Part shown: positions 53,494-64,000 of the stretch, piece after piece
How positions within the stretch are numbered: position 1 is the first letter of the stretch
How the letters are laid out: every line of letters starts with the position of its first letter
Origin: Azolla caroliniana
Taxonomy: Eukaryota; Polypodiophyta
Direction: 5' to 3'
DNA: 64,000 bases
NCBI GenBank assembly: GCA_043228905.1
Contig: JBHGNT010000006.1
Span: 16,058,001-16,122,000, forward strand
Program-made: the position numbers and the translations under genes
Notes under the pieces: model-generated
What the model saw: the letters and a program-made list of their open reading frames with translations, nothing else
Told to the model about the DNA's origin: nothing
Databases searched by the model: none

Positions 53494-53902
53494 TGTTAAA
53501 CGGGCAAGCTCAACTTGGGCCGAATCAACTGAAGAAGTCGAGAACCGAATCGGATGGAAACTGATCGGTTAGGCATGGATCGGCTGAAAAAGTCGAGAGT
53601 TAGATCAAACAAAGACCGATTGGCTAGGCTGAACTGGTGGGGAGTCGGCAAGACGTTAGAATTGATATTCCTCATAGGAATATAAAGTACTGTTAGTACT
53701 TGTGTCAGCTCATTGTCAGAGCTTGTATAAGAATGCTCTCAGAGCACATTTGTGTATATTGAGCGTATTATTTTTAAATCTAAGTGTTGTCTTCTGCTCT
53801 CTCTCGCTCCCACTTATTGTATTTCTGTTTTTCTCTATGTTTTACCTAACTGTGACTAAGCCAACTGTGTTTGCGCATAAGCTTCCGCATGTTTTCTTTA
53901 CA
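53494..53902 (+). repeat. COP3 5' LTR (409 bp)
   Basis: Starts TGTTAAACGGGCAAGCTC and ends TTTACA before the PBS. It is the same family as the COP1 (410 bp) and COP5 (422 bp) LTRs. Confidence 0.85.
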
Positions 53903-53914
53903 TGGTATCAGAGC
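53903..53914 (+). promoter_or_regulatory. COP3 primer-binding site
   Basis: TGGTATCAGAGC, the standard complement of the initiator tRNA-Met 3' end, directly after the LTR. Confidence 0.9.
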
Positions 53915-53999
53915 ACAAGGGTTGAATATCCTCTGTTGCGGACAAGCGTTTTTCAACATAGACAAGCCTTTGATCTCCGAACAAAGATTCACATGAACA

Positions 54000-55112
54000 T
54001 GAACAGAGGAATGGGTAGCTCGTTGCCGTCAAAAAAGCTAGACAAGAGCAACTATGCATCTTGGTTGTATAAGATGCATTAGTACCTACTACGCCATGGT
54101 TACCAGAGCTACATGGAAGGAGCAAACGATGTACCACCAAAGCTGGTGCACAGAGACTTCCCGTATTGGGAGCAAGTAGCAAGTCGAGTCTTGTATTGCT
54201 TCACCTCATGTGTTCACGATCAGATGCTCTAGTACATAAGGGATGCAAAGTCGCCCGTCAGATGCCTAAAGAGGGTCTTCATTGCCAGAACCATAACCCA
54301 TAAGTTGCAGCTCAGATAGGAGCTCAACAATGTTTGACAAGGTGGTATGTCAGTAATTGACTACACCACAAGGATCAAAGAGATCTGTGACACACTTGGC
54401 TCCGTCAACATAACGGTGGACGAAGACGAGATGGTGCAGATCTATCTCGGTGGTCTAGCTCAGAAATACGGGCCGATTCGGACGACCATCTATACAAGGG
54501 AGAAACCGCCGTCATTTTTCGATTTGTAGTCGATGCTCCATATAGAGGAGAACCACATAGGTGCATCAATGAGCATGCACGCTGACAACAAGATGTTGTA
54601 CATGGAGGCAGAGAGGTCTCGTGGTCGTGGTGGAGGTAGTGGATCAACACACAATGGTAGCGGCCGACAAGAGCAGAACCATAGGCACAGAGGAGGCGTC
54701 GTCAACAGTGGACCCTCCACGAGTAGGTGGAGTCAGGGTGGTGCTGGAAGTCGGCAAAATAAAGCCACTGATTGCTGGTACTATGGTCGAAAGGGTCACA
54801 AAGAGAGTGAGTGTTGGAAGTAACATGCTGATTCGGACAAAGCTGGATCAAGCAAAGCCGACTTTGAGAGGCAGTAGAGATCGCACTATGTTGCAGGCTC
54901 AGGAGGAGCCGAAATGGGCCCTGCCTTCGTCATGAAGCACAAAGCCAACTCAATGAAAATGAGCACCTAAAAGCCGAACGAGGTGTGGTATATGGATTCC
55001 GGAGCTTCCAATCACACGACGAACCATGAAGAATGATTCTCCTATCTAGAGAAGCCGGAACAACCAGGGGTTGTTGAAACAGGGGATGACGCCCCTCATC
55101 CCATCGAACATT
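54000..55112 (+). pseudogene. COP3 Gag and protease start
   Basis: Encodes GSSLPSKKLDKSNYASWLYKMH, FPYWEQVASRVLYCFTSCVHDQML, MSVIDYTTRIKEICDTLGSVNI, EMVQIYLGGLAQKYGPIRTTI, an Arg/Gly-rich stretch and an intact CCHC knuckle CWYYGRKGHKESEC, then VWYMDSGASNHTTNHEE of the protease. Stops interrupt it about eight times. Where the expected residue is clear, they fit CAG to TAG (LQSML, RQQRS) or TGG to TGA (HEEWFS) changes. Confidence 0.85.
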
Positions 55113-55190
55113 GTTAGCGAGTAAGTTCAACATGATTCGGATCGGCTGAATAAGCCAAAGGCGAATCAGTGTCGGATTGGTGTCGAGAAC

Positions 55191-56262
55191 TGTTATGTAC
55201 ACATAATGTAGGTTCAGAGGGTAGGTCATTAGTATTTACATAAGTGAAGGGTATGTTCACTAATGTTAAAGAGGGGGCTAATGTGATTCGACAGAAGGAA
55301 TGATATGTGCATGCACTATCATGATTTTGACAACCAATGAATGGAGAGCCTTTCAGAAAGGCACATATATTCAAGGGGCCTAAGAAGAGGTATAAATATA
55401 TCAGAGGCTTAACTACCCTCATAAGGACATTATGTCGGAAGGATGTTGTCTTAGACACCGGTGGTGCGGGCTAGGCTTTCGTCTTGACGATCGTGTTATC
55501 TCTTCCAAGGTATTAGTCATCCTAATATTCGGCAGTATGGGACGTCGATGGTAGGTTGTCTATGTCTAGATCATAGCTCGAGGGTGGTCGGGTGGAACGG
55601 GTTCTTCTATCCAATCAATTTTCCTTCTTTTTACTTTATTTTGGTCTATTAGTAATAGACTCTTAAGAGTGGTATCAGAGCATTCACTAACAATTTTCTT
55701 TTGTTGTTTTGATGTTTTTTGCGTGTGAGCAATGGGGATCGAACAAAACTCATCATGCTCTTCTTAGGATCTAAACAACATTCTTAACCCAATATTCTTC
55801 TTTATCGATCTCTCTTCTTTTCTATGATGCGTTCTTCTTGGTCGAATCAAATTTGTATTACATTTTCTTTTGTTTTCTTTCTACGATCATATGATTTACA
55901 ATCTTATTATGCATCGGGTCGATCGTGTTTGCACTAATCACACACGCTCAACTCATGGACCTTTTGTATATTGCGATGTATCTCCCACTCTCCCCTCTCT
56001 TGAGCCATCTCTTACGATAATAAATTTTTTTGTGCATCGGGTTGAGCGTGTTTGCCCTAATCACACACACTCACCTCATGGCCCTTTTGCATATGATGTT
56101 GCATATGCCACTCTTCCCTTTATTGAGCCATCACTTGACTGATTCTATGGGATGTTGTGGCCTTGACGAGGTGTATGTCACCTACCTATGTCGTTGTACT
56201 CTCTATTGAGCCATCATTGGCTGATTCTATGGGATGTTGTCGTCTTGACGAGGTGTATGTCG
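55191..56262 (+). mobile_element. COP4: LTR, PBS and 5' untranslated part of another copia element
   Basis: TGTTATGTACACATAATG at 55191 to AAGAG before TGGTATCAGAGCATTC at 55670 gives an LTR of about 480 bp with a tRNA-iMet-type PBS. The internal part to 56262 has no gag that I recognise. It holds two tandem duplications: GCATCGGGT.GA.CGTGTTTGC at 55912 and 56034, and TGATTCTATGGGATGTTGT at 56140 and 56222. Confidence 0.6.
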
Positions 56263-56267
56263 CTTGC

Positions 56268-56689
56268 TGTTGAGTGGACAAGCTCAACCGGATCTGGATC
56301 GGCTGAACAAGCAAGAGCTGGATCGGAGAACCGGATCGGTATTTGGAACCAAGAGCCGGATCGGATTGTAATTGGTAGGCCGTTCGAGGCCTACGAATCT
56401 AGCCTAGCGCGTAGCCATATTTTTAGGAGTCGTTGTTAGTCGCTCATATGAGCATTGAAGTACTTGTCAGTCCTTCTGTCGGTCCTCTTTAGGACTTGTG
56501 TAAAAGTGCTCACAGAGCACATTGTATGTACACAGTGTTGTTATTTGGAATTGTGATATATTGTTCTACTGTCTCTGTCTCTCCCACTCTCTGTCTTTGT
56601 GATTCAAGCTTCCATTAAACTTTGTCTCTATTTTCTATTGCTATCCGGAATAACCGGTTTGTCAAAGCTTCCGCACATTAACTTTGACA
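56268..56689 (+). repeat. COP5 5' LTR (422 bp)
   Basis: Starts TGTTGAGTGGACAAGCTC and ends CTTTGACA before PBS TGGTATCAGAGC (56690-56701). It gives the intact reference showing where the DNA transposon landed in the COP1 LTR. Confidence 0.85.
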
Positions 56690-56844
56690 TGGTATCAGAG
56701 CGCAATGGTTAAGAACCTCTGCTGCCGACAAGTGACTTCCAAAGACAAACCCTAACTTCCGGAAAAGCAGAGGCAGAAAAGAAGGAAGATATGGACAGAA
56801 GTATGGCGAGCTCGCTTCCAACAGAAAAGCTCGACCGGAGCAAA
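56690..56844 (+). pseudogene. COP5 PBS and Gag start
   Basis: After the PBS the leader runs to a short gag start DRSMASSLPTEKLDRSK, equivalent to GMGSSLPSKKLDKSN in COP3. It stops at 56844, where the GYP5 LTR begins. Confidence 0.75.
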
Positions 56845-57143
56845 TGAATTATTATATTGAAGAGTAAATGGATTACAAAGAGTAGGCAACAGAGTACTAC
56901 AAAATGGCGTTGAAGAAATTTAGGTTTGGGATGAGTGGTAGATCCCAATTTATAAGTAATAGAGAACACTCTAGAATATTCTAGGTTATCCTAGAATGTA
57001 GAGTGATCTAGAAGATCTCTAGAGTATTCTAGAAGGTTCTAGTGTATAGAACATTCTAGAATATTCTAGGTCATTCTAGAATGTAGAGTAATATAGAATA
57101 TTCTTATGATATTAGATTTCATATTCTAAAAATTATACATACA
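56845..57143 (-). repeat. GYP5 3' LTR with heat-shock-element cluster
   Basis: On the minus strand from TGTATGTATAATTTTTAG (57143) to ...TAATAATTCA (56845), about 299 bp. A TATA-like CTTATAAATT lies at about 56955. Upstream of it, in U3, lies an array of TTC/GAA palindromes, including GAACATTCTAGAATATTC at 57049-57066 (four alternating units) and TTCTAGAAGGTTC at 57027-57039 (three units). Confidence 0.7.
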
Positions 57144-57205
57144 AGATGGCTAAGGATTTGACATGTGTACAAGAAGGTTGTGGGTTCAAATCCTTTCGAG
57201 GTATA
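57144..57205 (+). other. tRNA-like segment next to the GYP5 LTR
   Basis: GATGGCTAAGGATTTGACATG (A-box-like region) followed by GTGGGTTCAAATCC (B box) and CTTTCGAGG. It resembles the segment at 37748-37805, including the following TGTCATGA-like sequence. No full cloverleaf. Confidence 0.4.
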
Positions 57206-57551
57206 ATGTGAGTGTCATGATCCTTTCGATGGATGATGGAAACACCGGATGAAGATGCATGTGTGGAGGGAGGCCAAGACAAAATGCAACATCACTTATC
57301 TTACCAATGATCATGTAAGGGCCAAAACGTTGGTAATCCAATTTACTGCAAGGTCGAGTGGTCTTGATGTTGTGTTGGAGAAGCCATACATGATCCCCAA
57401 CGTAGAACTTTTTTGAGGAGTCTAGACGATGACGATCAACAAGCCTCTTGTGTGTAACTTGAGCATCATGCAAATTGTGGAGAATGGTAGCGTGAATTTC
57501 TTGGAGGCGACTCCTCGACATCAGGGTTGGTAGGAATGTCTGGATGCACAT
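57186..57551 (-). pseudogene. GYP5 integrase C-terminus
   Basis: Encodes RSRLQEIHATILHNLHDAQ, KFYVGDHVWLLQHNI, KLDYQRFGPYMIIGKISDVAF and LPPHMHLHPVFP, the usual GPY/F region at the end of gypsy pol. The LHPVFP motif often precedes a chromodomain; none is seen because the frame ends soon afterwards. Confidence 0.8.
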
Positions 57552-58272
57552 TCATCGTCCATCGAGGATGACAACCTGTATTTGCGAAAAATGGGGAATA
57601 TCCTGTAGAAGAATGGGCCGAGTTGTTGTAAGCGAATTCCGCCAAGTGCAAAAAATCAACCCAATCATCTTGTTGATAGTTGATGAAACAACGAAGATAT
57701 TGCTCCAACGTCTGGTTGGTACGCTTAGTTTGGCCATTTGTTTCGGGATGATAGCCCAAAGAAAGCTTAACCGAAATGTGGAGAAGTTTGAACATGTGCT
57801 TCCCAAACTTTGAGATGAATTGTGAACCACGATCACTAATAATATCATCCGACAGACCATGATGCTTAAATACCTCCCACATAACGAGATCGGCCTCCTC
57901 TCGACTAGTAATCGACTTCGTACATGGCAATAAATGTGTCATTTTGGTAAATCGATCAACCACTGTGAGAATTGCATCAAAACCTTTTGAAATTGGGAGA
58001 TCAGTAATGAAATCCAAGGATATAGACTTCCAAGGATTTTCCGGAATGGGAAGTGGTTGTAGTAAGCCATAGGATCGGTGACGAGGACTCTTTGATCGAC
58101 AACATATATCACAACTGTGAACATACTCCTCAACAAAATGACGAAGGCGAGGCCACCAATAGCGTCGAGAAATTAATTCTAGAGTCTTGTAAACTCCAAA
58201 ATGACTAGCCATTGTTGAGTCATGGCAATGTTGTAAAACTTGTAGTCCTGGGGGACCATCAGGAACATACAA
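57466..58272 (-). pseudogene. GYP5 integrase zinc finger and core
   Basis: 268 residues: H2C2 zinc finger HCHDSTMASHFGVYKTLELISRRYWWPRLRHFVEEYVHSCDICC, then the core SISLDFITDLPISKGFDAILTVVDRFTKMTHLLPC (Asp), DDIISDRGSQFISKF (Asp) and GYHPETNGQTKRTNQTLEQYLR, where the catalytic Glu of NGQ-x-ER has become Lys (NGQTKR). WVDFLHLAEFAYNNSAHSSTGYSPF follows. It overlaps the C-terminal frame by a shift. Confidence 0.85.
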
Positions 58273-59342
58273 TACGTTTTATCGAAATAGAAAACCACCA
58301 TGCCAATAGAACTGACGATGGTCATTACGAGGATTTTTTGACCGTGAGGAAGAAGCACGATCCGGGATGATATGATCCAAAACATCCTTGGCGAAATCAT
58401 CAGTGTCCATATGATCTCGAATGGAATCTTCAAGAGTTGTTATGGCATTAACTACCATTAATCATAAGCGATTAGGACCCAAAAGGATTTGTTTTTGATG
58501 CTCAAATGTAGGTTCCGTTGGATGAAGTTCCATATAAGAGCGCTGAGAAAGAGCATCTGCTTTGCCTTGCTGCATCCCAGGGCGATATATGATGATAAAG
58601 TCGAAGTGAGTCAAAAATTGCGGCCACCGGGCTTGTCAACGACTCAAGACTTGAGCATTTTGGAAATAAGTCAGGTTCTTATGATCATTGTAGACAATGA
58701 TCTACTGAGAAGAACCTTCTAGAAAATGTCACCATTGTTGAAACGAATCCACAATTGCAAGAATCTCTTTGTCATGGATCTCGTAGTTGATCTCTACAAC
58801 TTCAAACTTTCGTGAATGAAAGGCGACAGGGTGTAGCTGTCCATCATCTCTAGTCTATGAGAGTACACTCCCTAGTGCAAAATTGGATGCATCGGCTTCG
58901 ACGATGAAGCGTTTTGTTGGGTTGACATGTGCTAAGATAGGTGCCGTTGTAAATGCTCGTTTTAAGCTTTCAAATGCCTCGACTGCATCTGAACTCCATA
59001 TAAATGGCTAATTTTTATGTGTGAGTTGAGTAAGCGGAAGCACCACCTTGGAATAATCTTTAATAATTTTTTGATAAAAAATTGCAAACTTGAGAAAAAA
59101 TTGCACATCATGCACTGAAAGGGGCATTTGCCACTCTAAAATTGCTTGTACCTTCATGGGGTCCATTGCAATACCATATGATGATACAACATACCCCAAA
59201 AATTCCACTTGATTCTGGCCGAAACTACACTTTTCTAATTTTGCGTAGAGACCATATTCTCGAAGTCGACGTAGTACTTGACGAACATGTTCGTCATGCT
59301 CCTCTTGGGTCTTCGAGTAGATTAAAATATCATCTAGGTAAA
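58273..59342 (-). pseudogene. GYP5 RT end and RNase H
   Basis: Continues RT as [48 protein letters not shown] and LPLTQLTHKN, then RNase H as [79 protein letters not shown] and RPGMQQGKADALSQR-like text in shifting frames with single stops. Confidence 0.8.
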
Positions 59343-60180
59343 CTATAGTGAAGATATCAAGAAAATCTTGAAAAATATCGTTTGCCGTTGGAAAACAACA
59401 AGTGAGTTTGTGAGACCGAATGGCATGACAGTATACTCAAAATGGCCATAGCGAGTGCGAAAAGTTGTCTTCCATTCATCCCTCAGGCAAATCCGAACTA
59501 GATTATATGCTCCACGAAGGTCTAACTTCGTGAAATATTTTGCACCACTGAGACGTTCCAAAAGATTTGGGATTAACAGTAGAGCATATCTATTCCGAAT
59601 AGTCACTTTGTTTAGTCCTCGATAATCCACGACCAAATGAAGAGTTCCATTCTTCTTCTTAACGAAGAAGATAGGTGCACCAGCAGGGGATCTAGAATAC
59701 CGAATGAATCTGTTTGCCAGATTCTCATCAATATATTCCCGCAAAGTCTCTAGCTCTACAAGGGAGAGATTATAAATTGGTCCCCATGGAGGTTCTTTCC
59801 CTGGTTGTAAGTCAATAGGGCTGTCGTATGGCCGATGATTCGACAATGTATTGGCCTTCACCTTATCAAAGACAACTGAGAACTCGTATTTCTCTGGTAG
59901 TTTAATGTCCGCTTCACATGAAGTGGATGATGGAGTTGCTACTATTGCGAAGACGAACATGGCCTCGTTTCCCTCGAGTTGATGAACCCGTTGTGATAAC
60001 TCTTCATACTGTTGAGCTTTTTCGGTGCTCACTTGTTTTAGGTCTCCAAGTAGCCTTTGATTCTCATGCTCTAATGCCAAAAATTTATTCTTGAGCATGT
60101 CGAGCTTAGAAAGAACATGCATGTATTTGTTTTCGGATTGCCAAAATTCAATGGCCAGAAGGCCCAAATTTGTGAAGCTT
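59343..60180 (-). pseudogene. GYP5 RT N-terminal part with coiled-coil leader
   Basis: About 280 residues. The first 90 are helical and Glu/Leu-rich ([23 protein letters not shown]...[13 protein letters not shown]). Then comes [107 protein letters not shown] (motif A) and [21 protein letters not shown] (motif B). It ends near 59343 with a shift just before YLDD. The first residues of the open frame beyond about 60180 are encoded by COP5 sequence. Confidence 0.85.
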
Positions 60181-61270
60181 GCCAGCTCGGGAAGCAACAC
60201 CGGCTTCCGTTCCCCACCGAAAGAAACCGAAGCCGTAACAAGCTTGATCTAATACATTCAGATGTATGGGGGACTGGCACAAAACGTTAGTCTTGGCAGG
60301 AGCCGATATTTTGTCTCCTTCATTGACGACTACATCCAACACACATGGATCTACCTAATCGAAAGTAAAAGCAAAGTTTTCGATTGTTACTGGAACCTGC
60401 AAAGTCTTGTAGAACAGGAAATGGAGAGGAATATCAAGTGCCTGCGGTCCGATGGAGGAAAAGAATACTTTTCCGGCTAATTCAACAGTTATCTGCAACA
60501 AAAAGGAATTTGGAGGGAATTTAGCTACCGATACACATCGGAACAAAACGGTGTGGCCGAAAGGAAAAACCAATCAATTGTGGAGGCAGCACAGACAATG
60601 CTAGAAGAGAAGAGCATGTCAAGTTCCACTGGGCCGAAGCGGTCCAGACGACTGTCTACATCCAAAACCGAATGGGGGAGTGTCAGCACATGAGCTGTAT
60701 TTCGGGTGGAAACCGAATTTAAGACACCTTAATATATTCGGTAGCATTGCATATGTGCATGTGCTGGATGAGAAGCGGAGAAAGCTAGATTCAAACTTGG
60801 AGAAGTGCATCTTTGTTGGCTACTCACATGAACAAAAGGGTTATAAGTGCTATAACCCTCGAACAAAACAAGTTCGAGTGAGCCGATATGTCGAATTTGA
60901 TGAGTCAGCATCATGGTACTCTCTCTTGACTCCGATGTCTGACTCCGACCTGATTCTGGAAGATGAGGCTAGTGAGCCTGAACCGATCCGGGCAGAAGAT
61001 GAAGAAGGATTCGGTATTGTAGATGAGAGTTCGATCTCATCTTGGCTAAGTGGGCCGAATGAGCGACTAAGTTGGAATGACCAGTCAAATGAAGAGCCGA
61101 CGAGTAGTGGAGACTCAACCCTGCATTCCCCACGCAAGGAACCGAGGAGACAGTTCATGCACAAAGAGAAAGGGAAGAAGAAGACGCCAAAATATGCCAC
61201 TGGCAGAGGTGAGTCGGATCGAAGTGAATCCGACTTTGGAAAGAATGAAGACATTCAAAGATGAAGTCTA
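60181..61270 (+). pseudogene. COP5 pre-integrase and integrase
   Basis: Begins CQLGKQHRF..., [10 protein letters not shown] in one frame, then SRYFVSFIDDYIQHTWIYLIESKSKVF, IKCLRSDGGKEYFSG, RYTSEQNGVAERKNQSIVEAAQTML, and from 60680 HELYFGWKPNLRHLNIFGSIAYVHV...CIFVGYSHEQKGYKCYNPRTKQVRVSRYVEFDE, followed by an acidic Ser-rich linker. Three or four shifts. The match to COP1 is close (YVHVPDE...CILVGYSNEEMGYKCYN). Confidence 0.85.
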
Positions 61271-62735
61271 AGCCGGCCAAGAGGGTCTTGAAATCGGCGA
61301 ACGTGAACTTTCGCTGAATGACCCGCCAGAAGAACCCTGTAAAAAGGTACGGATATAATGAATACATGGCGCATCACTATGCGTACATGACAAAAGTGAC
61401 GGAAATGCGTGAGCCAAAGAGCTACGCAGAAGCGGTGAAGGACGCAAATTGGTGTGCCGCTATGAAGGAAGAGATGCACACACACTCACAGAAAATGAGA
61501 CATGCGATTTAGTGGACGTATTGAAAGGAGTGAAGCCGATGGGTTGCCGATGGGTATACAAGGTTAAATACAACACCGACGGCTCCGTCAACAGGTACAA
61601 GGCTTGGTTAGTGGCCAAGGGTTACATGCGACAACACAACATCGACTATGATGAGACGTTCGCGCTGGTCGCAAAGATGACGATCGTCTGTGTCTTGCTT
61701 GCGGTGGTAGCGGCGAAGGGGTGGCATCCACAACAAATGGATGTGAAAAATATGTTCTTGCAAGGTGATCTTGAGGAACAAGTATATATGGTCCAACCTC
61801 CCAGATTTCAGTCTGGAGTGAACACATTGACTGTATGCTGATTGAAGAAGTCCCTTTACTGACTCAAGCAAGCCCCGCGTGCCTCGAACGCGAAGATCAT
61901 GCAAAGACTGCATCAGATGGGGTTTGCTCCATCGAAATCAGACTCTTCTCTCTTCATCTGGCAAGGTCGGAACATGCCAATTAGTATTTTACTTTATGTT
62001 GATGATTTAGTCATCGCCGGTGCTGACCTAGACGAAATCGACTGCGTCAAATCCCAACTTGGGGCATTGTTTGACATGAAGGATCTTGGGGATCTTCATT
62101 ACTTCCTCGGGATCGAAGTGATCCACACCTCGGAAGGCATACTGATCAGTCAACGCCACTATGTGTTGAGTATGCTCTTCAAGTTCAGTATGATGGAATG
62201 CAAATCCGTCTCGACTCCTTTGGACCAGAATGTGAAGCTTTGCCCCGACTCCGGAATGACATGCGACCCGACAAGGTTCCGACAGATAGTCAGAAGCTTT
62301 ATTTATTTGACCATCACCCGACCAGACCTCAGTTATCCGGTCGGATTGATCAGTCAATTTATGGCGCATCCGACCGTGGAGCATCTTTAGCGCGCACACC
62401 GAATATTAAGGTATGTCAACGGCACTAAGGACAAGGGGTTGTTGTATCGGGCTGGTGTAGTCGAACAACTTGTCGGCTATACGGATGCCAATTGGGCCGG
62501 AAATGTCGGCGACCGCAGGTCTACATCCGGATATGCATTTTCACTTGGAAACGCCGTGGTTGCTTGGAGTAGCAAAAACCAGTCAATAGTAGCAATGTCG
62601 AGCATTGTGGCCGAGTACCGAGGCGAGGCTATCACAACGTGCGAAGCCATATGTCTAAAAATGCTCCTGAAGGATCTGCGAGTGTGTGCGGAAATGACGC
62701 TCGACCACAACCGAGTCTTCAACAAGGAATAGAAG
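61271..62735 (+). pseudogene. COP5 reverse transcriptase and RNase H
   Basis: EPKSYAEAVKDANWCAAMKEEM, CRWVYKVKYNTDGSVNRYKAWLVAKGYMRQHNIDYDETFA, VYMVQPPRF, SDSSLFIWQGRNMPISILLYVDDLVIAG, MKDLGDLHYFLGIEV, then RNase H with YTDANWAGNVGDRRSTSGYAFSLGNAVVAWSSKNQ and SSIVAEYRGEAITTCEAIC. It breaks at about 62735, inside RNase H, where the COP6 LTR starts. Few stops; one of the better preserved copia segments. Confidence 0.85.
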
Positions 62736-63247
62736 AGAACAAACTAAAACAGAGATGACACAGGATGTTTACGTGGAAAACCCTAAATGGGAAAAACCAC
62801 GGGAGCCCACGGACTCCAACTATCACTATAAGGGGAAGATTACAATGTGAGACTCAGAGGCAATGACCTCAAGGTCTATGTCTTCACCAACCGGCTGTTA
62901 CAACAGAAAACTCGTTTTGTATCTCTCCCTCTCTCTCTCACGCTCTGTGTACAACGATGATACAACAACAACTCACCTCACATCATCAGTAAAGTGATTG
63001 CCCTAAGTCATATTTATACTTATATGACTTTTGGGCTATTTACAAATATAGCTTCATTGGGCTTATCCTAACATATTTACAAATATGTCCTTGGATTCAG
63101 TTCGCACCGGATCCATCCAGATTCACTGGTTTCGGTTTCCGGATGTTATCCTGAACCCTTCTGAATATGGCATCTTCATCCGACTCGTTCGATTTGGCTC
63201 CTTTGGTTCTCATTCGGATCCCATCCGGAGGGACCAAATTCCCAACA
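62736..63247 (-). repeat. COP6 3' LTR
   Basis: On the minus strand it starts TGTTGGGAATTTGGTCCC at 63247, after the polypurine tract AGTGAAGGGGGAGTT (63248-63262). It contains TTTTCCCATTTAGGGTTTTCC near the end and stops near the junction with COP5 (about 62735). Its family differs from the COP1/3/5 LTR. Confidence 0.7.
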
Positions 63248-64000
63248 AACTCCCCCTTCACTCTGGCATGAGATTTCTCGTTAATCCGATCCGTCTTCAG
63301 CACGCGTCCAACTTGTCGGGTTGAAAGCACCTTGGTCAGCATATCCGATGCATTCTCCTTTGTGTGGATCTTCATCAGCACGAAGTCTTGATCTTCTACC
63401 TTCTCCCGGAGCCAGTGATATCTCCTCTGGATGTGCTTGGTCCAGGAATGGTAGGCCGCATTCTTCGCATGGTGGATGGCACTTTGACTGTCGCATTAGA
63501 GTCGGAATTCCTCCTACTGGATCCCTACCTCTCCGATGATGTCCTTCATCCAGATTATCTCCTTGCCGGCTTCCACAACTGCCATGTACTCCACTTCCGT
63601 TGTCGACAGTGCAACGGACTTCTGCAACCTCGACTGCCATGATACAACTCCCCTTGCATAAGTCATGACATATCCGGATGTAGACTGGCTAGTATCTGCA
63701 TCAGCCAACATATCCGAATCCGTGAATCTGTCAAGTTGGGGTTTACTAGAGCCGAACCGGAGGCACATACTCGAGGTGCCTTTCAAGTACTAGAGTATCC
63801 ACTTGACCGCGTTCCAGTGCTCTTTTCCGGGATTGCTCATGAATTGGCTGACTACTCTGACAACATATGCAATATCCGGCCTAGTGCACACCATTGCATA
63901 CATTAGGCTTCCGACGGCAGAGGCATATGGTATCTTTGTCATATCCGACTTGTCTGCCTTTGTCTTTGGGCTCTGCTTTCCGGACAACTTGCAATTTGCC
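63248..64000 (-). pseudogene. COP6: copia RNase H end, continuing beyond the window
   Basis: Minus strand: TKIPYASAVGSLMYAMVCTRPDIAYVVRVVSQFMSNPGKEHWNAVKWIL (63790-63987), YLKGTSSMCLRFG, GYVMTYARGVVSWQSRLQKSVALSTTEVEYMAVVEAGKEIIWMK (63514-63786), then DSQSAIHHAKNAAYHSWTKHIQRRYHWLREKVED and KENASDMLTKVLS just before the LTR. These are the RNase H blocks of Tork-type copia elements. A few stops. The upstream pol lies outside the window. Confidence 0.85.

Larger units (their letters stand above)
53494..55190 (+). mobile_element. COP3: copia element with internal deletion
   Basis: 5' LTR 53494-53902, PBS TGGTATCAGAGC at 53903-53914, decayed gag and the start of protease (WYMDSGASNHTTNH, about 55000). 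At about 55112 the coding sequence ends abruptly. TGTTAGCGAGTAAGTTCAAC...GATTCGGATCGGCTGAA resembles the COP3 LTR start (TGTTAAACGGGCAAGCTCAAC...GAATCGG). So most of pol was deleted, leaving gag-PR next to part of the 3' LTR. Confidence 0.75.
57186..60180 (-). mobile_element. GYP5: gypsy element, 5' part missing
   Basis: Minus-strand RT, RNase H, integrase and 3' LTR. The 5' LTR, gag and protease are absent. At about 60185 the sequence runs directly into the COP5 integrase, without an LTR or a duplication. It is a third gypsy lineage, with HPETNGQ and TNPD-type integrase and YLDDILIYSKT in RT. Confidence 0.8.

Overview
The window looks like nuclear DNA of a flowering plant. Most of it is nested and decayed retrotransposons (Ty3/gypsy and Ty1/copia) around one host gene, a spliced RING-H2 E3 ubiquitin-ligase gene with a long microsatellite-rich leader. 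tRNA-iMet-type primer-binding sites in the copia elements, plant-type GT-AG introns and TSDs of the expected size support this. I cannot name the species.

Layout: 1-7036, gypsy GYP1 (minus), with a 1.3 kb LTR holding an 81-bp minisatellite and a tRNA-like segment. 7037-9556, decayed coiled-coil ORF element CC1 (plus) ending in an LTR-like tail. 9557-10770, gypsy fragment GYP2 (minus). 10771-22620, copia COP1 (minus), carrying a solo LTR in its gag and a 7,588-bp DNA transposon in its 5' LTR. 22621-25440, gypsy pol fragment GYP3 (plus). 25446-37440, CC2/CC3 copies of the coiled-coil family (minus), with CC2 split by gypsy GYP4 (26656-33291, sister of GYP1). 37800-39560, copia fragment COP2 (plus). 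39560-43300, AT-rich non-coding DNA. 43314-52570, RING-H2 gene (minus). 53494-56260, copia remnants COP3/COP4. 56268-62735, copia COP5 (plus) joined to or interrupted by gypsy GYP5 (minus). 62735-64000, copia COP6 (minus).

The most notable object is the DNA transposon at 14670-22257. It has near-perfect 38-bp terminal inverted repeats (36 of 38 by eye) and a 3-bp target duplication (AAC), supported by comparison with intact sister LTRs. It carries two divergent genes around a shared ~300-bp promoter. One encodes an uninterrupted 889-aa RNase H-fold-like transposase candidate with a cysteine-rich N-terminus. The other is a six-exon gene that I could splice in phase into an 891-aa protein with a ParB/sulfiredoxin-like domain and a beta-class DNA amino-methyltransferase domain (N6-adenine or N4-cytosine type). 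A mobile element encoding its own bacterial-type DNA modification enzyme in a plant genome is unusual. A perfect 16-bp-arm palindrome lies in its first intron.

Other points: a recurrent coiled-coil ORF family that appears to be cargo of LTR elements without visible pol; in-frame stops that are all TAG in CC1, pointing to CHG-methylation-driven decay; a GYP5 LTR with strong heat-shock elements; and a GYP1/GYP4 family with DHG in place of DTG in the protease.

Exon models, domain calls and boundaries come from reading the sequence by eye. No homology search was run.
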